Source: Pseudomonadota bacterium (GTDB lineage Bacteria; Desulfobacterota; Desulfobulbia; Desulfobulbales; Desulfocapsaceae). From it: a stretch of DNA of 64,000 nt. Location: assembly GCA_018820855.1 (NCBI GenBank), contig JAHJNL010000010.1, positions 124,001 to 188,000 on the forward strand, given 5' to 3'. Made by a program: the position numbers and the translations under genes. Below, in pieces: positions 18,705 to 27,604 of this stretch (position 1 is the first letter of the stretch; the number at the start of each line of letters is the position of its first letter). Below the pieces are notes generated by a model. The model saw only the letters and a list, made by a program, of their open reading frames with translations, was not told the DNA's origin and made no database searches.

Positions 18705-19135
18705 AAAATATCAAGGGATTACGTCATACTTGTTGAGTGGATCTCTTTTGATTTTCTATATTTTTGTCCTAATTTCATTTCCTTGTTGCTTATCACTTGC
18801 CTAGTACTTATTGTTAGGATGTAAGTTTGTATAAAGGTTGTTGAGATTCTGTATGGAATACTCAACACGGAATAGTGAATAGAGTGTGGCAGAGAGAGGT
18901 AAAAGGCAGATTTGCTTTTTGTAAGACTCTGTTATGAAAACATAGTCCACATATTCCCCCCTGAAAAAAAAAATCGATATTCTGTTGCAGCGTGTCCTTG
19001 ATTTAACCGTTTCGGGCAGGACGTAACAATATCAATTCAGTTTTGGTAACAAAGCTGTTACCGGGTCTCACTTTGATGATCCGGCTTATAACAAAGTGGT
19101 TCTTAAAGGAACCCAGTACAAAGGAGTAGTACAAG
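18705..19135 (+). other. 431-bp leader region of the cold-shock gene
   Basis: No gene was seen between tRNA-Arg and the cold-shock gene. Close to the start codon are two small hairpins, GGTAAC/GTTACC at 19045-19062 and GGTTC/GAACC around 19098-19112, followed by an AAAGGAG ribosome site. Long structured leaders are typical of cspA-type mRNAs and mediate cold control. No exact promoter could be assigned with confidence. Confidence 0.35.
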
Positions 19136-19336
19136 ATGGCTGAAGGAACAGTTAAGTGGTTTAACGATGCAAAAGGTTTTGGATTCATTGAGCAGGATGG
19201 CGGAAAAGATGTATTTGTTCATCATTCCGCAATTCAAGATGAAGGGTTCAAATCCTTGGATGAAGGTGCACGAGTGACTTTCGATGTTGTTGACGGCCCC
19301 AAAGGACCTGCTGCTGAGAATGTTGTCAAACAGTAA
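19136..19336 (+). CDS. Cold-shock protein, CspA family
   Basis: A 66-residue single cold-shock domain that binds single-stranded RNA or DNA and melts mRNA structure. RNP1 is KGFGFIEQ and RNP2 is DVFVHHSAI, with the N-terminal [13 protein letters not shown] stretch intact. The AAAGGAG site and ATG are well spaced, and a strong terminator follows 19 bp after the stop codon. Whether it is cold-induced or constitutive cannot be read directly, though the long leader hints at regulation. A Lys-rich small gene follows it on the same strand. Confidence 0.95.
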   Translation: MAEGTVKWFNDAKGFGFIEQDGGKDVFVHHSAIQDEGFKSLDEGARVTFDVVDGPKGPAAENVVKQ

Positions 19337-19355
19337 TAACTGATATTGACGAGTT

Positions 19356-19388
19356 AAAAGGCCCCGTAACCTACGGGGCCTTTTTTTT
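19356..19388 (+). terminator. Intrinsic terminator after the cold-shock gene
   Basis: A 13-bp stem, AAAAGGCCCCGTA against TACGGGGCCTTTT, with a 3-nt loop and a run of eight T. One of the strongest terminators in the window. Confidence 0.95.
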
Positions 19389-19436
19389 GTTGCAGTATTT
19401 TTATGCCGAACAAGAATCATTAATAAGGAAAAAGCA

Positions 19437-19583
19437 TTGGCCAAACCAAACTATTCATTTGAAAAGCGCCAGAAAGAATTGGCAAAGAAAAAGAAAAAAG
19501 AGGAAAAAAAGCAGCGTAAGCTGGAGAAACAACAGGATTCTGTCGAGCCTAAAGAGAATCCTCCGCTTCAGGAAGAAGAATAG
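19437..19583 (+). CDS. Small Lys/Glu-rich protein (48 residues, TTG start)
   Basis: A short frame with a TTG start at 19437 behind an AAGGA element. The product begins LAKPNYSFEKRQKELAKK and continues as a highly charged Lys/Glu/Gln helix to a Glu-rich tail. I recall similar proteins starting MAKPNYSFEKRQKE as conserved hypotheticals in many Proteobacteria, often near cold-shock genes; this is memory, not a search result. The composition suggests a single amphipathic helix or a disordered nucleic-acid-binding tail. It lies just after the cold-shock terminator, so it needs read-through or its own promoter. A different reading frame over the same bases is longer but has no family features. Confidence 0.7.
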   Translation: MAKPNYSFEKRQKELAKKKKKEEKKQRKLEKQQDSVEPKENPPLQEEE

Positions 19584-19963
19584 CCCTATCGCCTGTTTTT
19601 CTTAAACGAAAATGCTCTATGCACGTGGGGGGGCTCCTTGTGACTTTTTATTTGCGAGGATACTGCCAAGAAAATCTCATCCAATGTTCTTGCTTTTGGG
19701 GACAAGTCGATGCTCTGGCTTAAAATCAGTATTAAGTATAGCCCTGTCTAACTTGTCTTCTTGGTGTCTTAGCTTTTTTTGCACGGGACAGATCTGCACC
19801 ATTCTGATATTGCAGAGTTGAAATTCTGTTGACAGCCACCGGCTTGGTTTTTGACCAAGGACCGGAAGCTGTTTTTTTTATGAATCTGCGGAGATATATT
19901 TCGCATCTCCGGCCTGTGTCACTTCTCTTCTGTTTTTGTTCTCGTCCTATTCTTCTCGATTTT
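19584..19963. other. 380-bp intergenic region
   Basis: No gene was found between the 48-residue gene and the convergent C69 peptidase gene. It contains a plus-strand terminator (listed separately) about 250 bp after the small gene and a 7-bp stem CGGAGAT/ATCTCCG at 19889-19911. The stretch before the terminator could be an untranslated 3' region or a small RNA; nothing decides this. Confidence 0.3.
19832..19879 (+). terminator. Intrinsic terminator
   Basis: Stacked stem ACAGC, CCGG and CTTGGT pairing with ACCAAG, CCGG and GCTGT across small bulges, followed by eight T. It is oriented for plus-strand transcription, although the nearest upstream plus-strand gene ends 250 bp earlier. Confidence 0.75.
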
Positions 19964-21718
19964 TCATTTTATTTCTGTCGCCTTTACCTCAGGTTTTATG
20001 GGTTTAGCATAACTGATCGGTCCTTTCGGCCAGTTTGACTGCTGGTACCATTCTTTCGGATAGCCTACCTCCTGTGCCATCTTTCCCGGTTCATTCACGT
20101 ACCCGTCGTCATAACGGGCCACAAGGTCCCAAGCCAGGGTCCACCATATCTTGACTACCTGATTTGCCTGATTTTTGGAGAAGGCAGTGAGAAGTTCCCG
20201 AGCTTTTTCCGGATCTGTTTGATAGAGGGCCAGGGCTTCCTGGTCCATAGCCTTGACGCTTGCGAATTCGGCCTTCTCAATCTCGGCCTGTTTGGCCTGG
20301 ATATCTTTCAGCATATAGCTGTATTTGAGACCGGCCCAGTTGGCCACAAAGTTGAAGGCCCACCAGGCACTGTCCTGACTGAATTTTGTGGTGTCGCAGG
20401 TGTAGTAGGGCTTGGCAATGGAGGTGGCTCCCACGTAAAAGGGGACGTAACAGGTGGTCATGGGTTCGTCCGGGCCGAACCAGACAATACCGCCGATGGG
20501 GGCGGGCAGCCAGTCCCGCGCCTGGCAGACATAACTGAAGCCGCAGCGGTAGATGGAGATGGGGCGCTCCCAGGCTCCTTTCAGTTTGGCGTCAGGGTTG
20601 CCGGTATCGCCGCCTGCATCCTCAGGGCCAGGATAGCGGTAGGGGAGGCCAAAGGGGCCGGCGGTAATGCCCTTGGAGAGATCAAATTCCGTTCCCTGGT
20701 AATAGTCGCGATAAAGATCCATTACATCAGCAACTTCCAGTTTTTTGTCTGGTTTGATAAAGAGGGGGAATTTTTTGGTCAAGCCGTCTGTTACCCAGGG
20801 AGTTGCTTCCCGAGAGGGAGCAATACGCTGCTGGAGGCGCCACACCCGGCGCAGAGAGTAGTAGGGGTGGCTGTACTCACCCTGGCTTACAGTCTTCAGC
20901 CAGTCCAGCTGGCCGTCTGCCGGATTCCACCACTTATGTTTTTGGGCTATATCATGGAGGTCTTTGCAGAACAGGGTGTCAGGGTCATCTGGATTGATCT
21001 CGCGGATACGCAGTTCATTGGCTGCCACAAAGATCTCTCCATCAGGAACTTTTTTGGCCACCCACAGTCCTCCTTTTCCCTCGGGACTTGGTGCCATTTC
21101 AATGATCCAGCCCTCTTTGGTGTCACCGATGGGCAGGGTTTCGCCGGTACCATAGTAGCCGTATGTCTCGATGAGATGGCCGATCAGTTCCACTGCTTCC
21201 CGCGCGGTTTTGCAGCGTTCAGCTGCAATACGGCTCAGTTCAGCGCTGTAGAAGATGAGCTTGCCCGGTACCGGATCCGGTTGGATTTTGGTGCCGTTAG
21301 TGCATTCGCCGAACATGAGCTGGTGTTCGTTCATTATGGCATAACTGCCCTCATAATATGCATAGGTGTGGGTAACTTGGGGGATGTAGCCCAGGGGGAT
21401 GGACTGGGGCTGATCCGGATCCACATAGATGGGTCCACGGTCGGTACCGACATAGCGGCGCAGCAGATAACTGTGATACTCGGGCCTGTCTCCCAGTGCT
21501 GAGGCGTCGTAGTAGACCGGACGCATGGATCCTGGGGCATGGTCTGCAGCAGGCACATAGGCCAGCCGCTGGTCAAAGAGTTCCGAGTCGTCGGAATGGG
21601 CAACAATCACGGAACCGTCTGCAGAGGCCCCCTTGGTGACGAGCATGGTGGTGCAGCTCATGGCCGCAAGGGGCTGGAGCATGACCAGCAACACTGGGAT
21701 ACTCAGTTTTTTCAGCAT
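19964..21718 (-). CDS. C69-family peptidase (dipeptidase), secreted
   Basis: N-terminal nucleophile hydrolase of the C69/U34 dipeptidase family, 584 residues. The N terminus is a signal peptide (LLVMLQPLAAMS) directly followed by CTTMLVTKGASADGS. In this family the cysteine after the cleaved leader is the catalytic nucleophile. Further family segments are VAHSDDSELFDQR, an EHQLMFGECT-type motif and GWIIEMAPSPEGKGGLWVAKKV. Signal peptidase cleavage would both export the enzyme and expose the nucleophile. It lies 72 bp after the acyl-ligase gene on the same strand, so it may be the last gene of the carboxylase/ligase operon or a separate unit. Confidence 0.88.
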   Translation of the reverse strand: MLKKLSIPVLLVMLQPLAAMSCTTMLVTKGASADGSVIVAHSDDSELFDQRLAYVPAADHAPGSMRPVYYDASALGDRPEYHSYLLRRYVGTDRGPIYVDPDQPQSIPLGYIPQVTHTYAYYEGSYAIMNEHQLMFGECTNGTKIQPDPVPGKLIFYSAELSRIAAERCKTAREAVELIGHLIETYGYYGTGETLPIGDTKEGWIIEMAPSPEGKGGLWVAKKVPDGEIFVAANELRIREINPDDPDTLFCKDLHDIAQKHKWWNPADGQLDWLKTVSQGEYSHPYYSLRRVWRLQQRIAPSREATPWVTDGLTKKFPLFIKPDKKLEVADVMDLYRDYYQGTEFDLSKGITAGPFGLPYRYPGPEDAGGDTGNPDAKLKGAWERPISIYRCGFSYVCQARDWLPAPIGGIVWFGPDEPMTTCYVPFYVGATSIAKPYYTCDTTKFSQDSAWWAFNFVANWAGLKYSYMLKDIQAKQAEIEKAEFASVKAMDQEALALYQTDPEKARELLTAFSKNQANQVVKIWWTLAWDLVARYDDGYVNEPGKMAQEVGYPKEWYQQSNWPKGPISYAKPIKPEVKATEIK

Positions 21719-21790
21719 CTCTTCTCCTTTTATGGTAAATTTTCTTCTTTCAGTACAGAGAACTCACCGATTTGGTTATGTCCCCATGTA

Positions 21791-23344
21791 CTAGTTTGTT
21801 TTTTCAATGCCTTGCCGGATCTTGCAGGCAAGTTCCTGCAGTACTTTACGGTCAATCTTTTCCAGTAGTCCCTTGACCTGAAAGTCATCGATGATGTGAT
21901 AAAATTGAGGGATCTTGCGGGCAGCCAGTTGACCGGCAAGGAAGGCGTCAAGCTCTTCAGTGCTTGGCGGAGCTGTTGGATCCAGGGGCTGGATAAAGGC
22001 GAAAACCGCCTGTTCATAGACAGGGTCAGGTACGCCGGTGACTATGGCCTGACGAACGTCAGGGTGTCTGCCCAGGGCGTCTTCCACCTCTTCCGGGCTG
22101 ATGTTGCCGCTGTCACGGATAATGGTGTTTTTGCACCGGCCCATGAAAAAGAAGTAGCCATCCTTATCCTGTCGGGCAAGATCGCCGGTGATGAACCAGC
22201 CATCCTCAAAGGCTGCAGCCGTGGATTGCGGATCTTTCCAGTATTTCTTCATAACAGAGGGGCTCTTGACCAGCATTTGCCCGGTTTCACCTGCAGCGAC
22301 ATCCTGATACCTGTCATCGACCAGCCGGACCATGGTGTCATAGGCAGGTCTTCCCAGTGATCCCCTCCGTTGTTCGACATTCGGCGGGACAGTCATGTAC
22401 CCGCCGCATTCGGTCATGCCCATGGAGGCAGTGAGCTCGACCCCCGTTGCGGCAAAAAAGTCGTCCTGAAGACTCAGCGGCACGGCTGAGCCACCGGATG
22501 TGGCGTAGATCAGGGAGGGGAATGTCACTGTCTCTTTCAACACCAGATCTGTAAATTCACGCCACTGACTGGGGGAGGCTGCCGCATGGGTCACCTGCTG
22601 ATTACTGAGTGCACCTAGAAAATCTCCAGAGGTGAAATGACTCATGAACACTGCAGTGCCTCCTGCCAGGAGCATGGGCAGGAGAAGTATGGTGGGGGCA
22701 GCACAGTGGCAGAGATAGGAGGTGGTCATGAAGACATGATCGGCAGTGTGGTCAAAAGTGCGGCAGCGATTGCTGGCCGCATGAAAGAGTGATCCGTGGG
22801 TATGGGTAACACCTTTTGGCCGTCCCGTGGAGCCGGAGGTGTAGAAGATGGCCGCAGGATCATGGGCAAGCGTCTGAATCTCGGGGAGAGTGATTTCTCT
22901 GGCTGTTGCGACAAGTTCTTCCCAGGAGTCGTCGAGGGCATCGCCCTTGGAGCTATGGCTGAGATAAAAAATCTGTTTCAGAGAGTCTGTCTCCCGCTCC
23001 AGATCCCTGATCTCCCCTTCCATGCTGCGGTGGGCGATATAGATTCTGGTTTTGCACAGGCCAACTTCATAAAGCAGTTCCTTGCGCCGGCTGTAATAGC
23101 TTGATGGTACAGCAATGGCACCGAGCCGGAAACAGGCGAAATAGCAGTAAACGATTTCCAGGCAGTTGGGCATGAAGAGTCCGACCCGGTCTCCCTGTCG
23201 AACTCCCAGTTTCACCAGAGCCTTGGCGTATTCCTGAACCCTCCTGTCCAGTTCCCGGTAGGTGCAGGACTGGGAATCGATACGAAGAGCAGTGCTTTCC
23301 GGTGCTTGTTTCAGTGCTTGCTGATACAATCTGCTAAGAGTCAT
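21791..23344 (-). CDS. AMP-forming acyl-CoA synthetase / acyl ligase
   Basis: Class I adenylate-forming enzyme of 517 residues. The P-loop-like A3 motif is FYTSGSTGRPKGVTHTH near residue 170, A5 is ASMGMTECGG, A7 is WFITGDLARQD and A8 is the MGRCKNTIIRDSGNISPEEVE hinge. The C-terminal catalytic lysine is kept in a changed context, LLEKIDRK instead of the usual TGKIDR. The substrate is unknown; a carboxylic acid or acyl group is expected. The gene starts 3 bp after the carboxyltransferase gene, so the ligase is translated with the carboxylase. No carrier-protein domain is fused to it. Confidence 0.87.
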   Translation of the reverse strand: MTLSRLYQQALKQAPESTALRIDSQSCTYRELDRRVQEYAKALVKLGVRQGDRVGLFMPNCLEIVYCYFACFRLGAIAVPSSYYSRRKELLYEVGLCKTRIYIAHRSMEGEIRDLERETDSLKQIFYLSHSSKGDALDDSWEELVATAREITLPEIQTLAHDPAAIFYTSGSTGRPKGVTHTHGSLFHAASNRCRTFDHTADHVFMTTSYLCHCAAPTILLLPMLLAGGTAVFMSHFTSGDFLGALSNQQVTHAAASPSQWREFTDLVLKETVTFPSLIYATSGGSAVPLSLQDDFFAATGVELTASMGMTECGGYMTVPPNVEQRRGSLGRPAYDTMVRLVDDRYQDVAAGETGQMLVKSPSVMKKYWKDPQSTAAAFEDGWFITGDLARQDKDGYFFFMGRCKNTIIRDSGNISPEEVEDALGRHPDVRQAIVTGVPDPVYEQAVFAFIQPLDPTAPPSTEELDAFLAGQLAARKIPQFYHIIDDFQVKGLLEKIDRKVLQELACKIRQGIEKTN

Positions 23345-23347
23345 CTT

Positions 23348-24730
23348 TTATCCTTGTCTTTGCGGCTGGGAGAGGAAGCTGGCAATGCGGCCACGTATCT
23401 CGTCTGCTTGGATGATCTCATCCAATAATCCTGCTTCCAACAGTTTTCCCGGGTCAGCTGCCGTCTCTTCCATGGCTCTGCGGTTTATCTGATCTTTTCT
23501 GTGGTTGCTGCGATTACCCAGTTTTGCAGCAACGTTTTTCCCGTAGATGGAGATAACGGCTCCGGGCAGGGCCAGAAATTCTTCGGCACCCATGCCGGGT
23601 CCTGCCATGGCATAGACACCGGCCGTGTAGTTGCGACGTAGCGTTATGGAGAGCTTCCTGCTCGTGGCGCGGCCTATGGCCTTGAAGAGTTCGGCCCCGT
23701 GACGGATGATGCCTGCCTGCTCAGCACCTGTACCCACCATGAATCCGGGAATGTCTGCAAGAAAGACCAGAGGCAGGGAAAAATGATCACAGAGAGTGAT
23801 GAAGCGGCTCATCTTCAGGCAGGTATCAGGCAGGAGGATACCGCTGTGGATCTTGGAGTTGCTGGCCACAAGGCCAAAGCTGCGTCCCTCGATTCTTGCC
23901 AGTCCGGTGACGCATTCCGCTGCGTATTCCTTTTTGATTTCCAGAAAGGAGTCCCGGTCCAGAAGCCTGTCTAAAATGGGATGGATAGCAAAGGGAACGG
24001 AAGCGCCTTTGGGCAGCAGGGCATCAATGGAGGTTGCATCTTCCAGGGCAGGGACAGGGGGGTGTTCAGGGAGCCGGGCTCCGGCCCGGGAGGGGAAGTG
24101 ATCCAGGTAATGGCGAACCCAGGCCATGGCAGCCTGTTCATCTTTTACCACAACATCCACGGACCCGGATATACGGGCGTGCATCTCCGGACTTCCCAGA
24201 CTGAGATAGTCTACAGGATGGCCCAGCATATCTTCTACCACGTCCGGTCTGCCGATACTCATGCCGGCGTCTTCCAGCATAACTGCACAGTCGCAGAGGG
24301 CGACGGGAAAGGTCATGGATGCGCCAAGTCTGGCACAGACCACACAGACCTGGGGCACCAGGCCGGAAAGTCGTGCATGCAGGCTGTACCAGTGGCCAAT
24401 TCCTTTTCTGTGGGCCAGCAGTTTGGCAGCATCCTGGGGAAAGGGGCTTTTACCCAGGTGCTGGTGGGCCATGATGTCAAGGATCATGACCACGGGACGT
24501 GGCCTGTCCAGAGCCCGCTGCAGCAGCTCAAAGTGGTGCTGCAGTCCGTCAAAGGGACTGTCCGGCAGGTCCAGGTGGTCTACTGCCGAGACGTAGACCT
24601 CTCTGCCGTTTATTATGCCGCTGCCGGTGACAAAACCTGTGGCCCGGCCCAGGTCAAAATGGGTGAAACTGCCGGGGTCAACAAGGGCCTCAATCCGCTT
24701 CCATACATTTCGTTTCATCTCAGTTCTCAC
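23348..24730 (-). CDS. Acyl-CoA carboxylase carboxyltransferase (PccB-like)
   Basis: Biotin-dependent carboxyltransferase with both crotonase-like halves in one chain, 460 residues against about 510 in typical propionyl-CoA carboxylase beta subunits. The N half has LGASMTFPVALCDCAVML and the C half has FLADIPGFMVGTGAEQAG and RRNYTAGVYAMAGPGMGAEE, where the acyl-CoA carbonyl is held. The first about 90 residues are shortened and divergent from PccB. The usual zinc ribbon of AccD is absent. Its 3' neighbour is the acyl ligase and its start overlaps the HATPase-GNAT gene by 4 bp. Acetyl, propionyl or another acyl-CoA could be the substrate. Confidence 0.86.
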   Translation of the reverse strand: MRTEMKRNVWKRIEALVDPGSFTHFDLGRATGFVTGSGIINGREVYVSAVDHLDLPDSPFDGLQHHFELLQRALDRPRPVVMILDIMAHQHLGKSPFPQDAAKLLAHRKGIGHWYSLHARLSGLVPQVCVVCARLGASMTFPVALCDCAVMLEDAGMSIGRPDVVEDMLGHPVDYLSLGSPEMHARISGSVDVVVKDEQAAMAWVRHYLDHFPSRAGARLPEHPPVPALEDATSIDALLPKGASVPFAIHPILDRLLDRDSFLEIKKEYAAECVTGLARIEGRSFGLVASNSKIHSGILLPDTCLKMSRFITLCDHFSLPLVFLADIPGFMVGTGAEQAGIIRHGAELFKAIGRATSRKLSITLRRNYTAGVYAMAGPGMGAEEFLALPGAVISIYGKNVAAKLGNRSNHRKDQINRRAMEETAADPGKLLEAGLLDEIIQADEIRGRIASFLSQPQRQG

Positions 24731-26211
24731 TGAATCATGTTGGGATCATGTTGTTCGATATAGTTCTTCAGTCTCACGGCGGCCGGTCCATACAACTGGA
24801 TAGCGTCATAATCCAGGGACAGGTTGTTGCGATACTGGAGAATCAGGCTGTGCTGGCCACGCAGGCCAAATGGCAGTATCCCGGAAAAAAAGAATCCCAT
24901 GTCTTCGCAGAGCTCGGCCAATCGGGCTGCGCCGCTCTTCTCAAGGTTGATGAAGAGGTAAAGGATATCCACATGTTCCATACAGTACCTACGCAGCAGG
25001 GAGCGGATTTCCGGAGCCATGGCAGGCGTGGCCGAGAAGCAGAGGATATCGACACTATTGAAGACCTCCATCTTTGTCGTTTCCATGGAGAAATCGGCTT
25101 CTTCCTTTTCAATGTTCAGAGCTGCCGGTTCGCAGCAGATAGGGCAGTTCAGTGGGAAAAATATTTCTTCGATAATCTTTTTATGTTTCTCCGGCGGATA
25201 AATGCACCTGGCTTCGTCCCTATTCAGACTGGCATAGAAGAGTAAGGCACTCTCTTTCTGGCTGATCCGGCCACCCAGATTTTTGAAGTCAACATCAGAG
25301 GGAAAAAGGCCTAAAAAAATACCGGTGGGGTGTGAACCGGAGTCCATACATTTTTTCTGGGACAGAATGTGGCTGGTTACGGCGCGGCCATAGATTCCGA
25401 AGAGTCCTGAATTACTGCTTTCAGTGAAGGCCTGATTGGTCAGGGCGGAGAACACGCCGTGCCTGCGGCAGATGGGTTTGACAAAGGCAACGCCTATCTC
25501 GGCAATGGGGTCTTCGGGGTGATAAAACTTGAGACCCGCATGCCCCAGAAGCTGCCCCGTTTCATCTTCTGCCACCAGGGAACGGAGCCGGCCTTCCCTG
25601 TTCATGCGAATGATCATGTCCGGATAATAAATGTAGGGTTCATAGGTGTACCCATAGGTCTGCCAGGCGCAGCGTGAGATTTCCAGGGCATCTTCTTCCC
25701 GGAACTGACGGATATGCCAGGGGCCCAGGGCAGCGGCATCGGTTTCAATCACTTTCTGCTGGCTGTCAAGGAGAGCGTCGATACGTTTGTGCGACAGGTG
25801 TTTTATAAGTACGGTCTCCTTGCCGTCGCGGCCCAGGTTGAGGAATTTGACCTCATCCACAGCGTGGCGCAGAAGATACATACCAAGTCCGCGGGTGTCC
25901 CCCGTGCTCTCCACTTCCTGGGGATGGTATTCATGCGCAAGCTCTGCTTGAAAGGGGATGCCTTTCTCATGGATTACCACCTCAACACTTGCGGGCAGGC
26001 CCCGGCAGGTAAGGGTGTACTGTTCGTTTGCATTGTTAGCAAGGCCGTGGGTGATCACATTGGTCACCGACTCTTCAGTGGCCAGGACCAGCCGTTCTGC
26101 TTCCTTTTTCCGGAGATTGAAGGCCAGGGCAGTCTCCCGGACAAAGGCCAGGACAGCGGCCAGGTAGTCCAGACTCGCGGGTACGGTGATGCTCAATTCA
26201 ATTTCTTTCAT
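24727..26211 (-). CDS. HATPase (anti-sigma kinase-like) - GNAT acetyltransferase fusion
   Basis: A 494-residue protein with two recognisable parts. Residues 1-135 resemble the RsbW-type HATPase_c_2 domain: N box LATEESVTNVITHGL near residue 45 and a G box DTRGLGMYLLRHAVDEV near residue 110. Residues about 145-320 resemble a GNAT N-acyltransferase, starting WHIRQFREEDA, with the acyl-CoA loop VKPICRRHGVFSAL. The last about 170 residues, which include CPICCEP, are unassigned. RsbW domains phosphorylate anti-sigma antagonists; the usual partners (STAS antagonist, PP2C phosphatase, sigma factor) are not nearby. The gene overlaps both neighbours (14 bp and 4 bp), placing a possible acyl-CoA-using regulator or transferase inside a carboxylase operon. 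Confidence 0.75.
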   Translation of the reverse strand: MKEIELSITVPASLDYLAAVLAFVRETALAFNLRKKEAERLVLATEESVTNVITHGLANNANEQYTLTCRGLPASVEVVIHEKGIPFQAELAHEYHPQEVESTGDTRGLGMYLLRHAVDEVKFLNLGRDGKETVLIKHLSHKRIDALLDSQQKVIETDAAALGPWHIRQFREEDALEISRCAWQTYGYTYEPYIYYPDMIIRMNREGRLRSLVAEDETGQLLGHAGLKFYHPEDPIAEIGVAFVKPICRRHGVFSALTNQAFTESSNSGLFGIYGRAVTSHILSQKKCMDSGSHPTGIFLGLFPSDVDFKNLGGRISQKESALLFYASLNRDEARCIYPPEKHKKIIEEIFFPLNCPICCEPAALNIEKEEADFSMETTKMEVFNSVDILCFSATPAMAPEIRSLLRRYCMEHVDILYLFINLEKSGAARLAELCEDMGFFFSGILPFGLRGQHSLILQYRNNLSLDYDAIQLYGPAAVRLKNYIEQHDPNMIQ

Positions 26212-27604
26212 GATCCTCCTTGTTCAGGCGCCACACTCGCCAGCTGAAAAACAGGGCCAGCAGGGGGAGCAGGGCAGCAGCCAGATATGTTCGTTGAAAG
26301 TTGTTGATTTCCATCACTTTTCCGTTGCTGCCAAGTAACAGGTCAAAGAGACTGACGCCGATGAGAGACGCCAGGTAGATGAAGGTGCGGAACAGAGCAG
26401 ATACTGAGGCCACGTTGTTCCTGGCTGCCCTGCCCATGACTAGCTTGGTGGCAGGGGCAATGAAAGAACCAAGGGCAAAGCCCATGCTTATCAGAAAGAC
26501 TGCGGTCAATACGGTGGAGGCCCGATCGAGGAAAAAGGTGAAGACAAGACAGGAGAGCAAACCCCAGGCCATCCCTGTCATGCAGAGCAGGGACGGATTG
26601 AAGCGGTCTGCCCTGCGGCCCATGTACAGACTGAGAAGACCGTAGGTGCAGGAAAAAAAGAGCATGAGAAAACCGCTTGCCGATGGCGACAGGTGCAGTT
26701 CTCGGGCCAGGTAGAAGGGCATGGCAAAGTTGTTGCCGCTGAGCATCATCAGGACGACCGTATAGGCAAGGGTCATCAGGAGAAAGGTCTTGTCCCCCAG
26801 GGCATCCAGGGGAAGCAGGGGGGAGTGGCATCTTTTTTGCCAGAGCCAGAGCAGAGCAAGTATTACCACTCCCGCCAGGGGCATGAGCCAGTGGGAGGCG
26901 GATTCCCAGTTACCCTGGGTTCCGCTGTTGATGCCGCTGACCAGGAGGAGGAGACCGCCGATCAGCAGGAGGGCCCCGGGAATATCGAATTTTTCTCTGC
27001 TTTCCATTTTCGCCTGCGGATCAGGCGGCAGGACGCTCGCTGCCAGCAGGCAGGCAGCGGTGCCGATGGGGATATTGACAAGGAAGATATACTGCCAGCC
27101 CAGGTGACCGCTGATGATGCCGCCCAGGGGGGCACCGATGATCAGGCCCAGGGAGGAGGAGCTGCCCTGAATGCCGTAAGCTGAACCCTGTCTGGCGGCA
27201 GGGATGTCCCGGGCAATAAAGGCCGGGCCGCTGACGATGAGCATGGCTGCACCCAGGCCTTGCAGGCCGCGGCCGGCAGTGAGCCAGAAAAGGGAAGGGG
27301 CAAAGCCGCAGAGCGTAGAGCTTATTGTGAAAATGAGGTAGCCGCTGAGGAAGATCCGTTTCAGTCCTATCCTGTCGGCGAGTTTTCCCCAGACCGAGAG
27401 GCCTGAGGTAAGGACCAGGAGAAAGGCGAGGTTGATGCGGACAACTTCACCGGCAGTAACTCCGAAGTGGCGACCGATCTCAGGCAGGGAGATATTGACG
27501 ATATAGGAGTCCAGGAGGCACATGAAGGAGGCCAGGCTGACACAGATTATAATCTGTCGTTGATCGGATGTCAGGGGTGAACTGTCAGTACTATTCCGGC
27601 TCAT
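26198..27604 (-). CDS. MFS transporter, DHA2 (14-helix) type
   Basis: A 468-residue major facilitator protein with about 14 hydrophobic segments, the size of the drug:H+ antiporter-2 family. The loop 2-3 signature is [20 protein letters not shown], and the motif C region [20 protein letters not shown] marks an antiporter. DHA2 members export drugs, dyes or self-made metabolites. Its place between a biotin carboxylase and the GNAT fusion, with overlaps of 4 and 14 bp, suggests export of the product of this operon. That is inference from context. Confidence 0.87.
   Translation of the reverse strand: MSRNSTDSSPLTSDQRQIIICVSLASFMCLLDSYIVNISLPEIGRHFGVTAGEVVRINLAFLLVLTSGLSVWGKLADRIGLKRIFLSGYLIFTISSTLCGFAPSLFWLTAGRGLQGLGAAMLIVSGPAFIARDIPAARQGSAYGIQGSSSSLGLIIGAPLGGIISGHLGWQYIFLVNIPIGTAACLLAASVLPPDPQAKMESREKFDIPGALLLIGGLLLLVSGINSGTQGNWESASHWLMPLAGVVILALLWLWQKRCHSPLLPLDALGDKTFLLMTLAYTVVLMMLSGNNFAMPFYLARELHLSPSASGFLMLFFSCTYGLLSLYMGRRADRFNPSLLCMTGMAWGLLSCLVFTFFLDRASTVLTAVFLISMGFALGSFIAPATKLVMGRAARNNVASVSALFRTFIYLASLIGVSLFDLLLGSNGKVMEINNFQRTYLAAALLPLLALFFSWRVWRLNKEDHERN

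Noticed and set aside
20219-21502. 427-residue plus-strand frame opposite the C69 peptidase
   Set aside because: The peptidase has a signal peptide and family motifs on the other strand; this frame has none.
23981-24733. 250-residue plus-strand frame opposite the carboxyltransferase
   Set aside because: Antisense to conserved carboxyltransferase sequence; no ribosome site.
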